DNA of 64,000 bases from Paracoccus sp. C2R09 (lineage in GTDB: Bacteria > Pseudomonadota > Alphaproteobacteria > Rhodobacterales > Rhodobacteraceae). The stretch spans positions 263,102-327,101 of the forward strand of contig NZ_JAHKQB010000007.1 in the NCBI RefSeq assembly GCF_018860625.1, read 5' to 3'. Each line of letters opens with the position of its first letter. Within the stretch, counting starts at the first letter, position 1. The position numbers were made by a program, and so were the translations under genes. Shown here one piece after another: positions 9,194 through 17,704 of the stretch. A model generated the notes under the pieces. That model did no database searches, had not been told where the DNA came from, and saw nothing but the letters and a program-made list of their open reading frames with translations.

Positions 9194-9778
9194 TCAGTCC
9201 TCGGAATCGCCGTCGTCGTCCGATGCGCTTCCGATGTCGTCGAACAGTTCGGCGATCTCGAATTCGGCTTCGGCGTCGGCCTCGGCTGCCAGGTCCTGGA
9301 TCGACTTGCCCTGGGCCTGAAGCTCGGCTTCCTCGTTCGAACGCGCGACGTTCAGCGTGATCGTCGCGTTGACTTCCGGGTGCAGCACGACGGTGACGTC
9401 ATGCAGGCCCAGATACTTGATCGGCGCGCCCAGGACGACCTGCTTGCGGTCGACCGAGAAGCCGGCGTCGGTTGCAGCATCGGCGGCGTCGCGGGTCGTG
9501 ACCGACCCGTAGAGAGCGCCTGCGTCCGATGCCGAACGGATGACCACGAAGGTCTCGCCGTCCAGCGACGCCGCGATCTTGTCGGCCTCGGCCTTCGAAT
9601 CGGCGTTGCGGGCCTCGAGCTGCACCTTCTGTGCTTCGAAGGCCTTCACATTGGCTTCCGAGGCGCGCAGTGCCTTGCCCTGGGGCAGCAGGAAGTTACG
9701 TGCGTAACCTTCCTTGACCTTCACGACTTCGCCCATCTGGCCAAGCTTGGCCACGCGTTCCAGCAGGATGACTTGCAT
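9194..9778 (-). CDS. rplI: 50S ribosomal protein L9 with acidic C-terminal tail
   Basis: The first 150 residues are a complete L9: the N-terminal domain starts [19 protein letters not shown] with the [13 protein letters not shown] signature, followed by the long connecting helix and the C-terminal rRNA-binding domain. The protein is 194 residues against about 150 in E. coli. The extra 40 residues are almost all acidic or alanine and end DDDGDSED, an extension common in Rhodobacteraceae. It is the last gene of the S6-S18-L9 operon. Confidence 0.97.
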   Translation of the reverse strand: MQVILLERVAKLGQMGEVVKVKEGYARNFLLPQGKALRASEANVKAFEAQKVQLEARNADSKAEADKIAASLDGETFVVIRSASDAGALYGSVTTRDAADAATDAGFSVDRKQVVLGAPIKYLGLHDVTVVLHPEVNATITLNVARSNEEAELQAQGKSIQDLAAEADAEAEFEIAELFDDIGSASDDDGDSED

Positions 9779-9790
9779 ATCCAGGTCTCC

Positions 9791-10018
9791 TTACTTCACG
9801 ACATAGGGGAGCAGGGCGAGGAAGCGGGCGCGCTTGATGGCACGGGCCAGTTCACGCTGCTTCTTTGCCGAGACTGCGGTGATGCGCGAGGGCACGATCT
9901 TGCCGCGTTCGCTGATGTAGCGCTGCAGCAGACGGGTGTCCTTGTAGTCGATCTTCGGCGCATTCTCGCCCGAGAACGGGCAGACCTTGCGACGGCGGAA
10001 GAACGGTTTGTTCGCCAT
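9791..10018 (-). CDS. rpsR: 30S ribosomal protein S18
   Basis: The 75-residue protein is a standard S18, with [22 protein letters not shown] at the N terminus and [25 protein letters not shown] in the core. It binds 16S rRNA together with S6, encoded 13 bp upstream. A GGAG-like site (CTGAGGAGATC) precedes the ATG. Confidence 0.98.
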   Translation of the reverse strand: MANKPFFRRRKVCPFSGENAPKIDYKDTRLLQRYISERGKIVPSRITAVSAKKQRELARAIKRARFLALLPYVVK

Positions 10019-10031
10019 GGTTCAGATCTCC

Positions 10032-10403
10032 TCAGTTCCGGTCGCGGCGTTCGCGGCGATCGCCACGGTCACCACGCTCGTCGCGCTTCTGCATCTGCAC
10101 CGAGGGGCCTTCCTCGTGCTCTTCGACCTTGATGGTCATGACGCGCATGACATCGTCGTGCAGACGGGCAAGACGCTCCATTTCCTGCACGGCGGCCGAG
10201 GGCGCGTCCGAACGCAGGAAGGCGTAATGGCCCTTGCGGTTCTTGTTGATCTTGTAGGCGAGGGTGCGGACACCCCAGTATTCGTTCTCCACGACCTTGC
10301 CGCCGTTATCGGCCAGCACGGTCGAGAAATGTTCGATCAGCCCTTCGGCCTGCGTGTTCGACAGGTCCTGACGAGCGATCAGCACATGCTCGTAAAGCGG
10401 CAT
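10032..10403 (-). CDS. rpsF: 30S ribosomal protein S6
   Basis: S6 is 123 residues, beginning [22 protein letters not shown] and ending in a basic [14 protein letters not shown] tail. It forms a heterodimer with S18 in the platform of the small subunit. The ATG at 10403 follows AGAAAGGAT. It is first in the operon and has a leader of about 100 nt containing a strong hairpin, which is the usual location for S6:S18 autoregulation. Confidence 0.97.
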   Translation of the reverse strand: MPLYEHVLIARQDLSNTQAEGLIEHFSTVLADNGGKVVENEYWGVRTLAYKINKNRKGHYAFLRSDAPSAAVQEMERLARLHDDVMRVMTIKVEEHEEGPSVQMQKRDERGDRGDRRERRDRN

Positions 10404-10450
10404 GGCGATCCTTTCTCTGGTTCTTGGCGGCTTCATAGGCGGGCGTCGCA

Positions 10451-10504
10451 CCTTCCGCACCCGCCACGAGAGGACACGCCGGTTGCGAAAATCTCGGCGG
10501 AAGG
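10451..10504 (-). promoter_or_regulatory. Structured rpsF mRNA leader, candidate S6:S18 autoregulatory element
   Basis: In the minus strand CCTTCCGC (10504-10497) pairs perfectly with GCGGAAGG (10458-10451). Inside, CGAGA pairs with TCTCG, stacked directly on the first helix, leaving a 3'-side bulge and a loop containing CCGG. The 5' strand starts at the expected first nucleotides of the transcript. S6:S18-binding leaders in other bacteria also use a hairpin with an exposed CCG; the match in function is inference. Confidence 0.5.
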
Positions 10505-10511
10505 ATGGGGC

Positions 10512-10539
10512 CTTATAGCGGCAAGCCCCGCGATTGCAA
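10512..10539 (-). promoter_or_regulatory. Sigma-70-type promoter of rpsF-rpsR-rplI
   Basis: On the minus strand TTGCAA (10539-10534) and TATAAG (10517-10512) are 16 bp apart. This predicts a start near 10505 and a leader of about 100 nt before rpsF. Confidence 0.72.
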
Positions 10540-10626
10540 GGCGATTCGGGGTCGTCACGACCGGGCTTGCGGCCCGCGCGCGGCGGCGGCAATCTGCGGG
10601 TCGGGATCAGCAACGGAAAAGACGGC

Positions 10627-11622
10627 ATGGCACTGGAAGACGCGAAGACGCAGGTCGATCAGGCCTTCACCCGACACGAGATGCGCGGCCTGTCCTTCGA
10701 GAACGCCTTCGGCGGCGCGACCAGCTTTCTTCGCCGGCGCTATTCCAAGGATCTGACCGGGGTGGACGTGGCCGTGACGGGCATCCCCTTCGACCAGGCC
10801 GTGACCCACCGGCCGGGGTCGCGCTTCGGGCCGCGCGCCATCCGCGAGGCATCGACCCTGCAGGCCTTCGACGCCCCCTATGGCTGGGGATACGATCCCA
10901 TGAGCCTGCTGAACGTGGTCGATTACGGCGACATGGCCTTCGATTATGCCGCCGTCCACGAGGTTCCCGCCCGGATCGAGGCGCATCTGGGGGCCATCCT
11001 CGATGCGGGTGCGGCACCCATCACCTTCGGCGGCGATCATTTCGTGACCCTGCCGATCCTGCGCGCCATCGCCGCCCGCAAGGGGCCGGTCGCGCTGATC
11101 CAGTTCGACGCGCATTCCGACACCTGGGTCGACGACGATCCCGCGCGGATCGATCACGGCACCTTCCTCTACAAGGCCATCCGCGAAGGGGTGGTCGATC
11201 CGGCGGCCTCGGTCTCGGTCGGGATCCGCACGGACAATCCCGACACGTTGGGGGTCACGATCCTCGATGCGCCCTTCGTCCATCGGCAGGGGATCGACGC
11301 CACGCTGGACCGCATCCGGCAGGTGGTGGGCGACAGGCCCTGCTATGTCACCTTCGACATCGACGCGCTGGACCCGGCCTTCGCGCCGGGCACCGGCACC
11401 CCGGTCTGGGGCGGGCTGGCCAGCTGGCAGGCGGCGGAACTGCTGCGGGGGCTGCGCGGGATCGACCTTCTGGGCGGCGACGTGGTCGAGGTCTCGCCCC
11501 CCTACGACACGACCGGGGCGACGGCCATCGCGGGCGCCCATGTCGCGGTCGAACTGCTGGCCCTGCTGGGCTGGAACCGTCACCGGGACGCGGCGCTTGC
11601 CGGGGACGATCCCGCGAAGTAG
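10627..11622 (+). CDS. speB: Agmatinase
   Basis: This is a ureohydrolase of 331 residues with all dimanganese ligands: His138 in GGDHF, Asp161-His163-Asp165 in DAHSDT, and Asp244-Asp246 in DIDALDP. The agmatinase branch is suggested by length and [16 protein letters not shown]; guanidinobutyrase or another guanidino substrate is possible. It would yield putrescine and urea, and the urea could feed the urease encoded at 30-35 kb. It lies 9 bp before prfA on the same strand. Confidence 0.88.
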   Translation: MALEDAKTQVDQAFTRHEMRGLSFENAFGGATSFLRRRYSKDLTGVDVAVTGIPFDQAVTHRPGSRFGPRAIREASTLQAFDAPYGWGYDPMSLLNVVDYGDMAFDYAAVHEVPARIEAHLGAILDAGAAPITFGGDHFVTLPILRAIAARKGPVALIQFDAHSDTWVDDDPARIDHGTFLYKAIREGVVDPAASVSVGIRTDNPDTLGVTILDAPFVHRQGIDATLDRIRQVVGDRPCYVTFDIDALDPAFAPGTGTPVWGGLASWQAAELLRGLRGIDLLGGDVVEVSPPYDTTGATAIAGAHVAVELLALLGWNRHRDAALAGDDPAK

Positions 11623-11631
11623 TTGAAACGA

Positions 11632-12687
11632 ATGCTTCCTCAAGACCGCCTTGCCCAGATCACGCAGCGCTTCGAGTTTCTCGAGGCGCAGCTGAATGCC
11701 GGTGCCGAACCCGCGCGCATCGCCCAGATCAGCCGCGAATATGCCGAACTGAAGCCCGTCGTCACCCAGATCGCCGAATGGCGCGCCGCGACCGACGCCC
11801 TGGCCGAGGCCCGCGCGATGCTGGCCGATCCCGAGATGCGGGAACTGGCCCAGGATGAACTGGAGCGGCTGGAGGGCGAGATGCCCGAGCGCGAGCAGGC
11901 GCTGCGCATCGCGCTGCTGCCGCGCGACGCGGCGGATGCCAAGCCCGCCATCCTCGAGATCCGTCCGGGCACCGGGGGCGACGAGGCCGCGCTGTTCGCG
12001 GGCAACCTGCTGGCCATGTATCGCCGCCATGCCGAACAGCAGGGCTGGACGTTCCAGATCCTCGAACTGGCCGAGACCGAGCTGGGCGGCATCAAGGAGG
12101 TCACCGCCCGGATCGAGGGCGAGGGGGTCTTTGCCCGGCTGAAATACGAATCCGGCGTCCACCGCGTCCAGCGTGTCCCCGAGACCGAAAGCGGCGGCCG
12201 CATCCATACCAGCGCCGCCACCGTCGCCGTCCTGCCCGAAGCCGCCGAGGATGTGGATGTCGACATCCCCGCGACCGATATCCGCATCGACACGATGCGT
12301 GCCAGCGGCGCGGGCGGCCAGCACGTGAACACCACCGACAGCGCGGTGCGCATTACCCATCTGCCCACGGGTATCGTCGTCACCAGCTCCGAGAAGTCGC
12401 AGCACCAGAACCGCGCCAATGCGATGGCCGTCCTGCGGGCGCGGCTCTATGACATGCAGCGCCAGAAGGCCGATGCCGAACGCGCCGCCGATCGCAAGGC
12501 GCAGGTCGGGTCGGGCGATCGGTCCGAGCGTATCCGCACCTACAACTTTCCGCAGGGCCGCATGACCGATCACCGCATCAACCTGACGCTTTATGCGCTG
12601 GACCGGATCATGGCGGGCGACCTGTCCGAGATCATCGACGCGCTGACATCGCATGATCAGGCCGCACGGCTGGCGGCGCAGGAATGA
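11632..12687 (+). CDS. prfA: Peptide chain release factor 1
   Basis: RF1 reads UAA and UAG and triggers peptide release. The stop-codon recognition motif PxT appears as Pro183-Glu-Thr185, and the catalytic GGQ is at 228-230 within [19 protein letters not shown] use the ATG at 11632 (351 aa) rather than the TTG at 11623, because family members begin close to this Met. The last bases overlap the prmC start (ATGA), coupling the release factor to the enzyme that methylates its GGQ glutamine. Confidence 0.96.
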   Translation: MLPQDRLAQITQRFEFLEAQLNAGAEPARIAQISREYAELKPVVTQIAEWRAATDALAEARAMLADPEMRELAQDELERLEGEMPEREQALRIALLPRDAADAKPAILEIRPGTGGDEAALFAGNLLAMYRRHAEQQGWTFQILELAETELGGIKEVTARIEGEGVFARLKYESGVHRVQRVPETESGGRIHTSAATVAVLPEAAEDVDVDIPATDIRIDTMRASGAGGQHVNTTDSAVRITHLPTGIVVTSSEKSQHQNRANAMAVLRARLYDMQRQKADAERAADRKAQVGSGDRSERIRTYNFPQGRMTDHRINLTLYALDRIMAGDLSEIIDALTSHDQAARLAAQE

Positions 12688-13505
12688 GGATCTCGGACGC
12701 CCAGGCCGAGGGCGCGGCCCTTCTGCGTGCCGCCGGGATCGAGGGCGCGGGCCGCGACACCGACCGCATCCTGGCAGGCGTTCTGGGGATCGAGCCCGGG
12801 CGCCTGCGGATGACGGACGACCGGCGGCTGAACGATCAGGAACGCGCGGCCTTCAATCGCGGCATCGCCGCGCGGGCCCTGCGCCAGCCGGTGGCGCAGA
12901 TCGTGGGCCATCGCGATTTCTGGGCGCATCGCTTCAAGGTGACGCGCGACACGCTGGACCCCCGCCCGGAAACCGAAGCCCTGGTCGAGGCCGCGCTGGA
13001 ACGCCCCTGGCGCGATGTCCTGGACATGGGCACGGGCACCGGGGCGATCCTGATCTCTCTCATGGCGGCGCGGAAGGGTGCCAGGGGGCTGGGCACCGAC
13101 ATATCCGAGGCCGCGCTGAAGGTCGCGCGCTACAACGCGCGCCAGATCGGCGTGGATGCACGCTTCCGGCAGGCGGACTGGTATGCGGGGATCGAGGGGG
13201 CGTTCGATCTGATCGTGTCGAACCCGCCCTATATCTCGGTCGCGGAAATGGCGGCGCTGTCGCCCGATGTACGCGAATGGGAACCGCAGGACGCGCTGAC
13301 CGACGGGGGCGACGGGCTGGGTGCATATCGCGCCATCGCGGCGGGGGCGCGGGCGCATCTGAACCCCGGCGGCCAGGTTCTGGTCGAGATCGGCCCGACC
13401 CAGGGCGCCGATGTCGCCGCGCTCTTTGCGGCCGAGGGTGCGCTGATCGAGATATTGCCCGATCTGGACGGCCGCGACCGCGTCGTATGCGCTGATTTCG
13501 GCTGA
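12684..13505 (+). CDS. prmC: Release factor glutamine methyltransferase
   Basis: PrmC methylates the Gln of the GGQ motif in release factors using S-adenosylmethionine. The 273-residue protein has motif I DMGTGTG at 114-120, the substrate motif NPPY at 180-183, and the RPETEAL segment before the methyltransferase domain. The 4-bp overlap with prfA is the usual arrangement. Confidence 0.96.
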   Translation: MRISDAQAEGAALLRAAGIEGAGRDTDRILAGVLGIEPGRLRMTDDRRLNDQERAAFNRGIAARALRQPVAQIVGHRDFWAHRFKVTRDTLDPRPETEALVEAALERPWRDVLDMGTGTGAILISLMAARKGARGLGTDISEAALKVARYNARQIGVDARFRQADWYAGIEGAFDLIVSNPPYISVAEMAALSPDVREWEPQDALTDGGDGLGAYRAIAAGARAHLNPGGQVLVEIGPTQGADVAALFAAEGALIEILPDLDGRDRVVCADFG

Positions 13506-13586
13506 TTTCCGGCACTTGTGCGGGGTTTCGGGACATTTTTCCGCAGTTTGCGCTTGTCACGGGGGGCGTGGCATGGTTAGTCATTC

Positions 13587-13773
13587 ATGTGCGGAAGGCT
13601 GCAAGCCACCGCATGGGTCAGCCTGACACTGCCGGAACTGACGGGGCGCGCGAAAGATGCGCCTTGTGGCAAGGCAAGGCTGAACGGAGAGGTCAATTGC
13701 CCCCGTAGCCGTCCGAAATCGCCGTCCAGGTCATTCTGGCATCCCTGACGATCAGAACCCTAAAGACAGACTG
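13587..13773 (+). promoter_or_regulatory. Structured leader upstream of the DUF4167 gene
   Basis: The 268-bp gap before DUF4167 contains a run of hairpins: TGCGG/CCGCA (13590-13613) enclosing GGCT-GCA-AGCC; GTCA-GCC-TGAC (13617-13627); GGCGC/GCGCC (13645-13663); and CTTG-TGG-CAAG (13663-13673). Codon bias in this stretch is unlike that of neighbouring genes, so RNA structure is a better explanation than a short protein. I recognise no known family. It could be a cis-acting leader or a small RNA. Confidence 0.35.
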
Positions 13774-14454
13774 ATGAGATCATCGAAATCCCGCTCGCGC
13801 AGCAAATCGAACCGTCAGCGTTCGCTTGGCAATATCGTTAACCGAGTCTTCGAAAGCTCGGGCCCCGAAGGCAAGGTTCGCGGCACGCCGCAGCAGATCA
13901 TCGAGAAATACCTGACGCTGGCGCGCGACGCACAGCTGTCGAACGACCGTGTCGCGGAACAGAGCTTCCTGCAGCATGCCGAGCATTATACCCGGATGCT
14001 GGGCGAGGCGCAGCGCGAGATGGCCGAACGCCAGGCGCAGCAGAGCAACAACGGCCAGAACCATTCGCATCGCCAGAACGGCGACGACGACCAGAACGGT
14101 CAGGGGAATGGCCACGGTAACGGCAACGGCCACGGTCAGAACCGCGACCAGCAGCGCCGCGACCCCGAGCCCGAGCAGAAGCCCGCGGAACACAAGCAGC
14201 CCGAGCAGAAGCAGCCCGACCAGAAGGTCGAGGAGGCCCAGCCGAGCCTGCCGATCGCGCAGGATGCGGACGACGCGGATGCGAATGCCCCGGTCGAAAC
14301 CCCCGAGGCCGAGGCCAAGCCTGCACGGACCCGCACGCCGCGCAGCCGCACGCCGCGCAGCCCCTCGGGCAGCGCACCGCGCAGCCGCCGCAAGCAGCCC
14401 GCGGCAGAGGATGGCGCCCCCGCAGCCGATACGCAGGCGGGCGGCACCGACTGA
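13774..14454 (+). CDS. DUF4167 domain protein
   Basis: The N-terminal 90 residues are the conserved DUF4167 module: a basic SR-rich start (MRSSKSRSRSKSNRQRS), then GPEGKVRGTPQQIIEKYLTLARDAQLSND and a helix containing AEHYTRML. The remaining 136 residues are low-complexity: N/G/H/Q-rich, then acidic, then R/S/P-rich. This layout suggests a nucleic-acid-binding, intrinsically disordered protein. The position after prfA-prmC is conserved in alphaproteobacteria, hinting at a translation-related role, but no function is established that I know of. Confidence 0.85.
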   Translation: MRSSKSRSRSKSNRQRSLGNIVNRVFESSGPEGKVRGTPQQIIEKYLTLARDAQLSNDRVAEQSFLQHAEHYTRMLGEAQREMAERQAQQSNNGQNHSHRQNGDDDQNGQGNGHGNGNGHGQNRDQQRRDPEPEQKPAEHKQPEQKQPDQKVEEAQPSLPIAQDADDADANAPVETPEAEAKPARTRTPRSRTPRSPSGSAPRSRRKQPAAEDGAPAADTQAGGTD

Positions 14455-14482
14455 TCGCCCAAGGGCGGCAACGACCATGCGA

Positions 14483-14511
14483 AAGGGCGCGGGGGACAAC
14501 CCCGCGCCCTT
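14483..14511. terminator. Hairpin terminator after the DUF4167 gene
   Basis: AAGGGCGCGGGG pairs with CCCCGCGCCCTT (12 bp) around a GACAA loop. The T tract is short. It lies between converging genes and may serve both. Confidence 0.65.
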
Positions 14512-14562
14512 CGTCGTTCATCTGGGCCAGGCGATCAGCCCCGCATGATCAGCCCTGCATGA

Positions 14563-15414
14563 TCAGCCTTGGCGGGCTTCCTTCAGCGCGCGGGCCAGGG
14601 CGCAGAACTGCTCCAGCCCGATTTCTTCGGCGCGCTTCGTGGGGGCGATCCCGCAATCCTCAAGCAGGGTCTCGATCTGCGGATGCAGGCCGCGCAGGCT
14701 GGCGCGCAGCATCTTGCGACGCTGGTTGAAGGCAGCGGCCGTGACCTGCGACAGAACTGCCGGATCCGCGGGGAATCGCGGTTCGGGCAGGGCGGTCAGG
14801 TGGACCACCGCCGAATGGATCTTGGGGGCCGGCACGAAGGCCTCGGGGGGCAGGGCCATCACGATCCGCGCCTCGGACCGCCACTGGGCCAGCAGCGCCA
14901 GGCGGCCATAGGCCTTGGAACCGGGCCGGGCCACGATCCGTTCGGCCACCTCCTTCTGGAACATCAGCGTCAGGGATTGCCAGAAGGGCGGCCATTCCTT
15001 GGGCGTCAGCCAGCGGATCAGCAGTTCCGTCCCGACGTTGTAGGGCAGGTTCGCCGCGATCCGGATGGGCGGCGTCAGGTGTTCCAGCGGGTCGATCTGC
15101 AGCGCATCGCCGTGGATGACCTTCAGCCGGTCGGGATAGGCCGCGGCGATCTCGGCCAGGGCGGGCAGGGCGCGTTCGTCCTTCTCGATCGCCAGGACGC
15201 GGCGGGCGCCTTCGGCCAGCAGGCCACGGGTCAGGCCGCCGGGACCGGGGCCGATCTCCAGCACGTCGCAGCCGGTCAGATCGCCTGCCTGCCTTGCGAT
15301 CTTGGCGGTCAGGTTCAGGTCCAGAAGAAAGTTCTGTCCAAGCTGTTTCTTGGCGCGCAGATCATGGGTCTGGATGACCTGGCGCAGCGGGGGAAGGTTG
15401 TCGATCGTGCTCAT
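14563..15414 (-). CDS. rsmA: 16S rRNA (adenine1518-N6/adenine1519-N6)-dimethyltransferase
   Basis: RsmA (KsgA) dimethylates two adjacent adenines in the 3' loop of 16S rRNA late in 30S assembly. The 283-residue sequence has the family start [11 protein letters not shown], motif [15 protein letters not shown] at about 53-66, and the catalytic NLPY at 122-125. It is the last gene of the lptF-to-ksgA operon and overlaps pdxA by 4 bp. Confidence 0.97.
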   Translation of the reverse strand: MSTIDNLPPLRQVIQTHDLRAKKQLGQNFLLDLNLTAKIARQAGDLTGCDVLEIGPGPGGLTRGLLAEGARRVLAIEKDERALPALAEIAAAYPDRLKVIHGDALQIDPLEHLTPPIRIAANLPYNVGTELLIRWLTPKEWPPFWQSLTLMFQKEVAERIVARPGSKAYGRLALLAQWRSEARIVMALPPEAFVPAPKIHSAVVHLTALPEPRFPADPAVLSQVTAAAFNQRRKMLRASLRGLHPQIETLLEDCGIAPTKRAEEIGLEQFCALARALKEARQG

Positions 15415-16397
15415 GTCGGCCTTTGCGCGGCGGGTAGGCTGCGCGCTTGCGCCATCTGGCGGGCCATGTCCAGCGCCGCGATGGTCGATGAGGGATCCGC
15501 AAGCCCCTTGCCCGCGATGTCGAAGGCCGTGCCATGGTCGGGCGAGGTGCGGATGAAGGGCAGGCCGAGCGTCACGTTGACACCGCCCGCGAAATCCAGC
15601 GTCTTGATCGGGATCAGCCCCTGATCGTGATAGCAGGTCACCGCGGCATCGTAGCGCGCACGCGCCGGGGCATGGAACATCGTGTCGGCGGGAAGCGGCC
15701 CGGCAAGATCCAGCCCCTCGGCCCGCAGGCGTTCCAGAAGCGGCGCGATCATCATGCGTTCCTGCAGGCCCATGCGCCCGCCTTCGCCCGCATGGGGGTT
15801 CAGACCCGCCACGGCGATGCGCGGGCGGGGGATGCCGAAATCGCGGATTAGCCCCGCATGGGTGATGCGGATCGCCTGTTCCAGGGCCTCGGGGGTCAGC
15901 GCATCCGGCACGTCCTGCAGCGGGATATGGATCGTGGCGGGGACGACACGGCAGGGCGGCGTGACGGTGGTCGAGGCCAGCATCATCGCGACGGGCAGGT
16001 CGCCCCCCAGATGCGCCAGGTATTCGGTATGCCCCGGAAAGGCGAAGCCCGCCCCGCTCTGCAGGGCTTCCTTGCTGATGGGGGCAGTGGTGATGGCCGC
16101 AACCTCGCCCGCCATCGCCATGCGGGCGGCGCGGGCGATCACCTCGATCACGCCGATGGCATTTGCGGGATCGGGCCGGCCCGCGATCGCGGGGGCTGCG
16201 AAATCGTGGCGCAGGACCGGCAGCCGCCCCGGCGGCACCGGGTCCCCGGGGGCCGTCACCTCGGTCCAGTCGCAGCCCTGGGGCAGATGGCGCGGATCGC
16301 CCATCCAGACGATGTCCTGCCCCGAGGCCAGGACCAGCGGCGCCAGCTCGGGGCCGATGCCCGCGGGTTCGCCGCAGGTCAGAAGGACGCGCACCAC
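15411..16397 (-). CDS. pdxA: 4-hydroxythreonine-4-phosphate dehydrogenase
   Basis: PdxA oxidises 4-phosphohydroxy-L-threonine in pyridoxal phosphate synthesis. At 328 residues it has the usual length; [10 protein letters not shown] opens the protein, and the metal-binding histidines lie in [19 protein letters not shown] and [10 protein letters not shown]. It sits between surA and ksgA, the same order as in E. coli, with a 4-bp overlap to ksgA. Confidence 0.97.
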   Translation of the reverse strand: MVRVLLTCGEPAGIGPELAPLVLASGQDIVWMGDPRHLPQGCDWTEVTAPGDPVPPGRLPVLRHDFAAPAIAGRPDPANAIGVIEVIARAARMAMAGEVAAITTAPISKEALQSGAGFAFPGHTEYLAHLGGDLPVAMMLASTTVTPPCRVVPATIHIPLQDVPDALTPEALEQAIRITHAGLIRDFGIPRPRIAVAGLNPHAGEGGRMGLQERMMIAPLLERLRAEGLDLAGPLPADTMFHAPARARYDAAVTCYHDQGLIPIKTLDFAGGVNVTLGLPFIRTSPDHGTAFDIAGKGLADPSSTIAALDMARQMAQARSLPAAQRPT

Positions 16398-16401
16398 CGG
16401 G

Positions 16402-17670
16402 TCAGGGCCTGCGGATCAGCGCATCGGCGCGTAGATCGGCCAGCAGCCCTTCCGCAGCCTCGTTGATGCGCTGGTTGAACAGCTCGTCCCGGACCGCCTC
16501 GCGCGAGGGGATGCCGTTTTCGGGCTGCGGGATCGCATCCTCGACCCCGTCCTGCGGCTGGGCGGTGGTCGGCACCTCGGCCTGCTGGGCCAGGGCGGGC
16601 TGGCGCGAACACAGCGTCACGACCTCGGCCGCGTTTCCGACCGGGACGACACCCGATTCGCCATCGTCAAGCGAGGCGAGGCGCGCGGCGATCAGCGTCG
16701 GGATCTGGGCCTGCGACAGGGTCTGGCGCTGGACCTGCAGCGCGGCTTCGGGGCCGACCTGCTTGTAGAGATCGTCGCAGGACAGCGTGGCCTGCGCCAC
16801 GGCATTGGCCCGGGCCATGTCGGGCAGGGTGATGGTCGCGTATTCCAGCACCTGTTCGCGCGCGCCGGGGCGAAGGCTGCCCTGGGCGTCGCGCAGGTGG
16901 AACAGGATCACGGCGCCTTCGACCTGCAGGGGCTGCGTGGTCTCGCCGGGTTGCAGCTGCGTCACGATCTGGCGCAGGCCGGGGGGCAGCGAATCCAGCT
17001 CCATCGTTTCCAGACGCCCGCCGGCCTCGGCCGAGGGGGTCGCCGAATAGCGCCGCGTGGCATCGGCGAACTGCGCCTCGGAGGGGCGCGACCCGGCGAT
17101 GCGTTCGGCCAGCGACAGGGCCTGCGCCTCCTGCCCCGGAGGGGCGGGGATGATCAGTTCGGACAGCGACACGCGGTCGATGATCGGGGTCTCGATCACC
17201 CGCTTCAGCTGCTGGTCGACCTCGGCATCGGAAATGTCGATCTGCGACAGCAGCCGGGCGCGCACGACCTGCCGCCACATGCTGCCCGCGCGGACGAAAT
17301 CGCGGAAGGTGTCGCCATCGACGCCCGCCTGTTCCAGCCTTGCGATGAAGCTGGCGGCATCGAGACCCGCGCGGCCCGCGAATTCCTCGAGCCCCGACTG
17401 CAACGCCTCGTCGGACAGCTGCACGCCGATCCGTTCGGCGGCCTCGACCCGCAGGCGGTCGTCGATCAGCGCATCCTCGGCGGCCTGGGCGCTGGTCTCA
17501 GGCGCGCCGATGACCTGCATGAAGCGCTGGCGCTGCACGATCTCGTAACGGGTGACGGCACTGTCGTTCACGTAGACGACGGTCTGGAACAGGTTCTGCG
17601 CGTGAACCGGCGCGCCCGCGCCCGTCGCGATCATCGCCGCCAGCGCGATACCTGAGAGGAGTTGCCGCAT
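16402..17670 (-). CDS. surA: Periplasmic peptidyl-prolyl isomerase, SurA-like chaperone
   Basis: A signal peptide (residues 1-24, ending PVHA-QN) directs this 422-residue protein to the periplasm. Residues 25-150 form the helical SurA N-terminal chaperone domain, and 165-260 a parvulin (PPIC) domain, here degenerate but with VSLSELIIP and ELDSLPPGLRQIV-like family blocks. It would escort outer-membrane proteins. It lies directly downstream of lptD, a classic SurA client, which supports the assignment. Confidence 0.87.
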   Translation of the reverse strand: MRQLLSGIALAAMIATGAGAPVHAQNLFQTVVYVNDSAVTRYEIVQRQRFMQVIGAPETSAQAAEDALIDDRLRVEAAERIGVQLSDEALQSGLEEFAGRAGLDAASFIARLEQAGVDGDTFRDFVRAGSMWRQVVRARLLSQIDISDAEVDQQLKRVIETPIIDRVSLSELIIPAPPGQEAQALSLAERIAGSRPSEAQFADATRRYSATPSAEAGGRLETMELDSLPPGLRQIVTQLQPGETTQPLQVEGAVILFHLRDAQGSLRPGAREQVLEYATITLPDMARANAVAQATLSCDDLYKQVGPEAALQVQRQTLSQAQIPTLIAARLASLDDGESGVVPVGNAAEVVTLCSRQPALAQQAEVPTTAQPQDGVEDAIPQPENGIPSREAVRDELFNQRINEAAEGLLADLRADALIRRP

Positions 17671-17704
17671 CTGCTGTTCCTATCCTTGTCTTTTGGCGGG
17701 CAGG

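Noticed and set aside
13680-13708. A possible three-codon leader ORF (TTG-CCC-CCG-TAG) after GGAGAGG that could stall ribosomes at proline codons.
   Set aside because: Too short to support from sequence alone; likely chance.
13587-13748. A 53-codon ORF starting MCGRL, reminiscent of the MCGR start of SRAP/HMCES proteins.
   Set aside because: It has no ribosome binding site, uses rare AGG and GGA codons without the strong G/C third-position bias of neighbours, and the rest does not match SRAP. The hairpins explain the region better.
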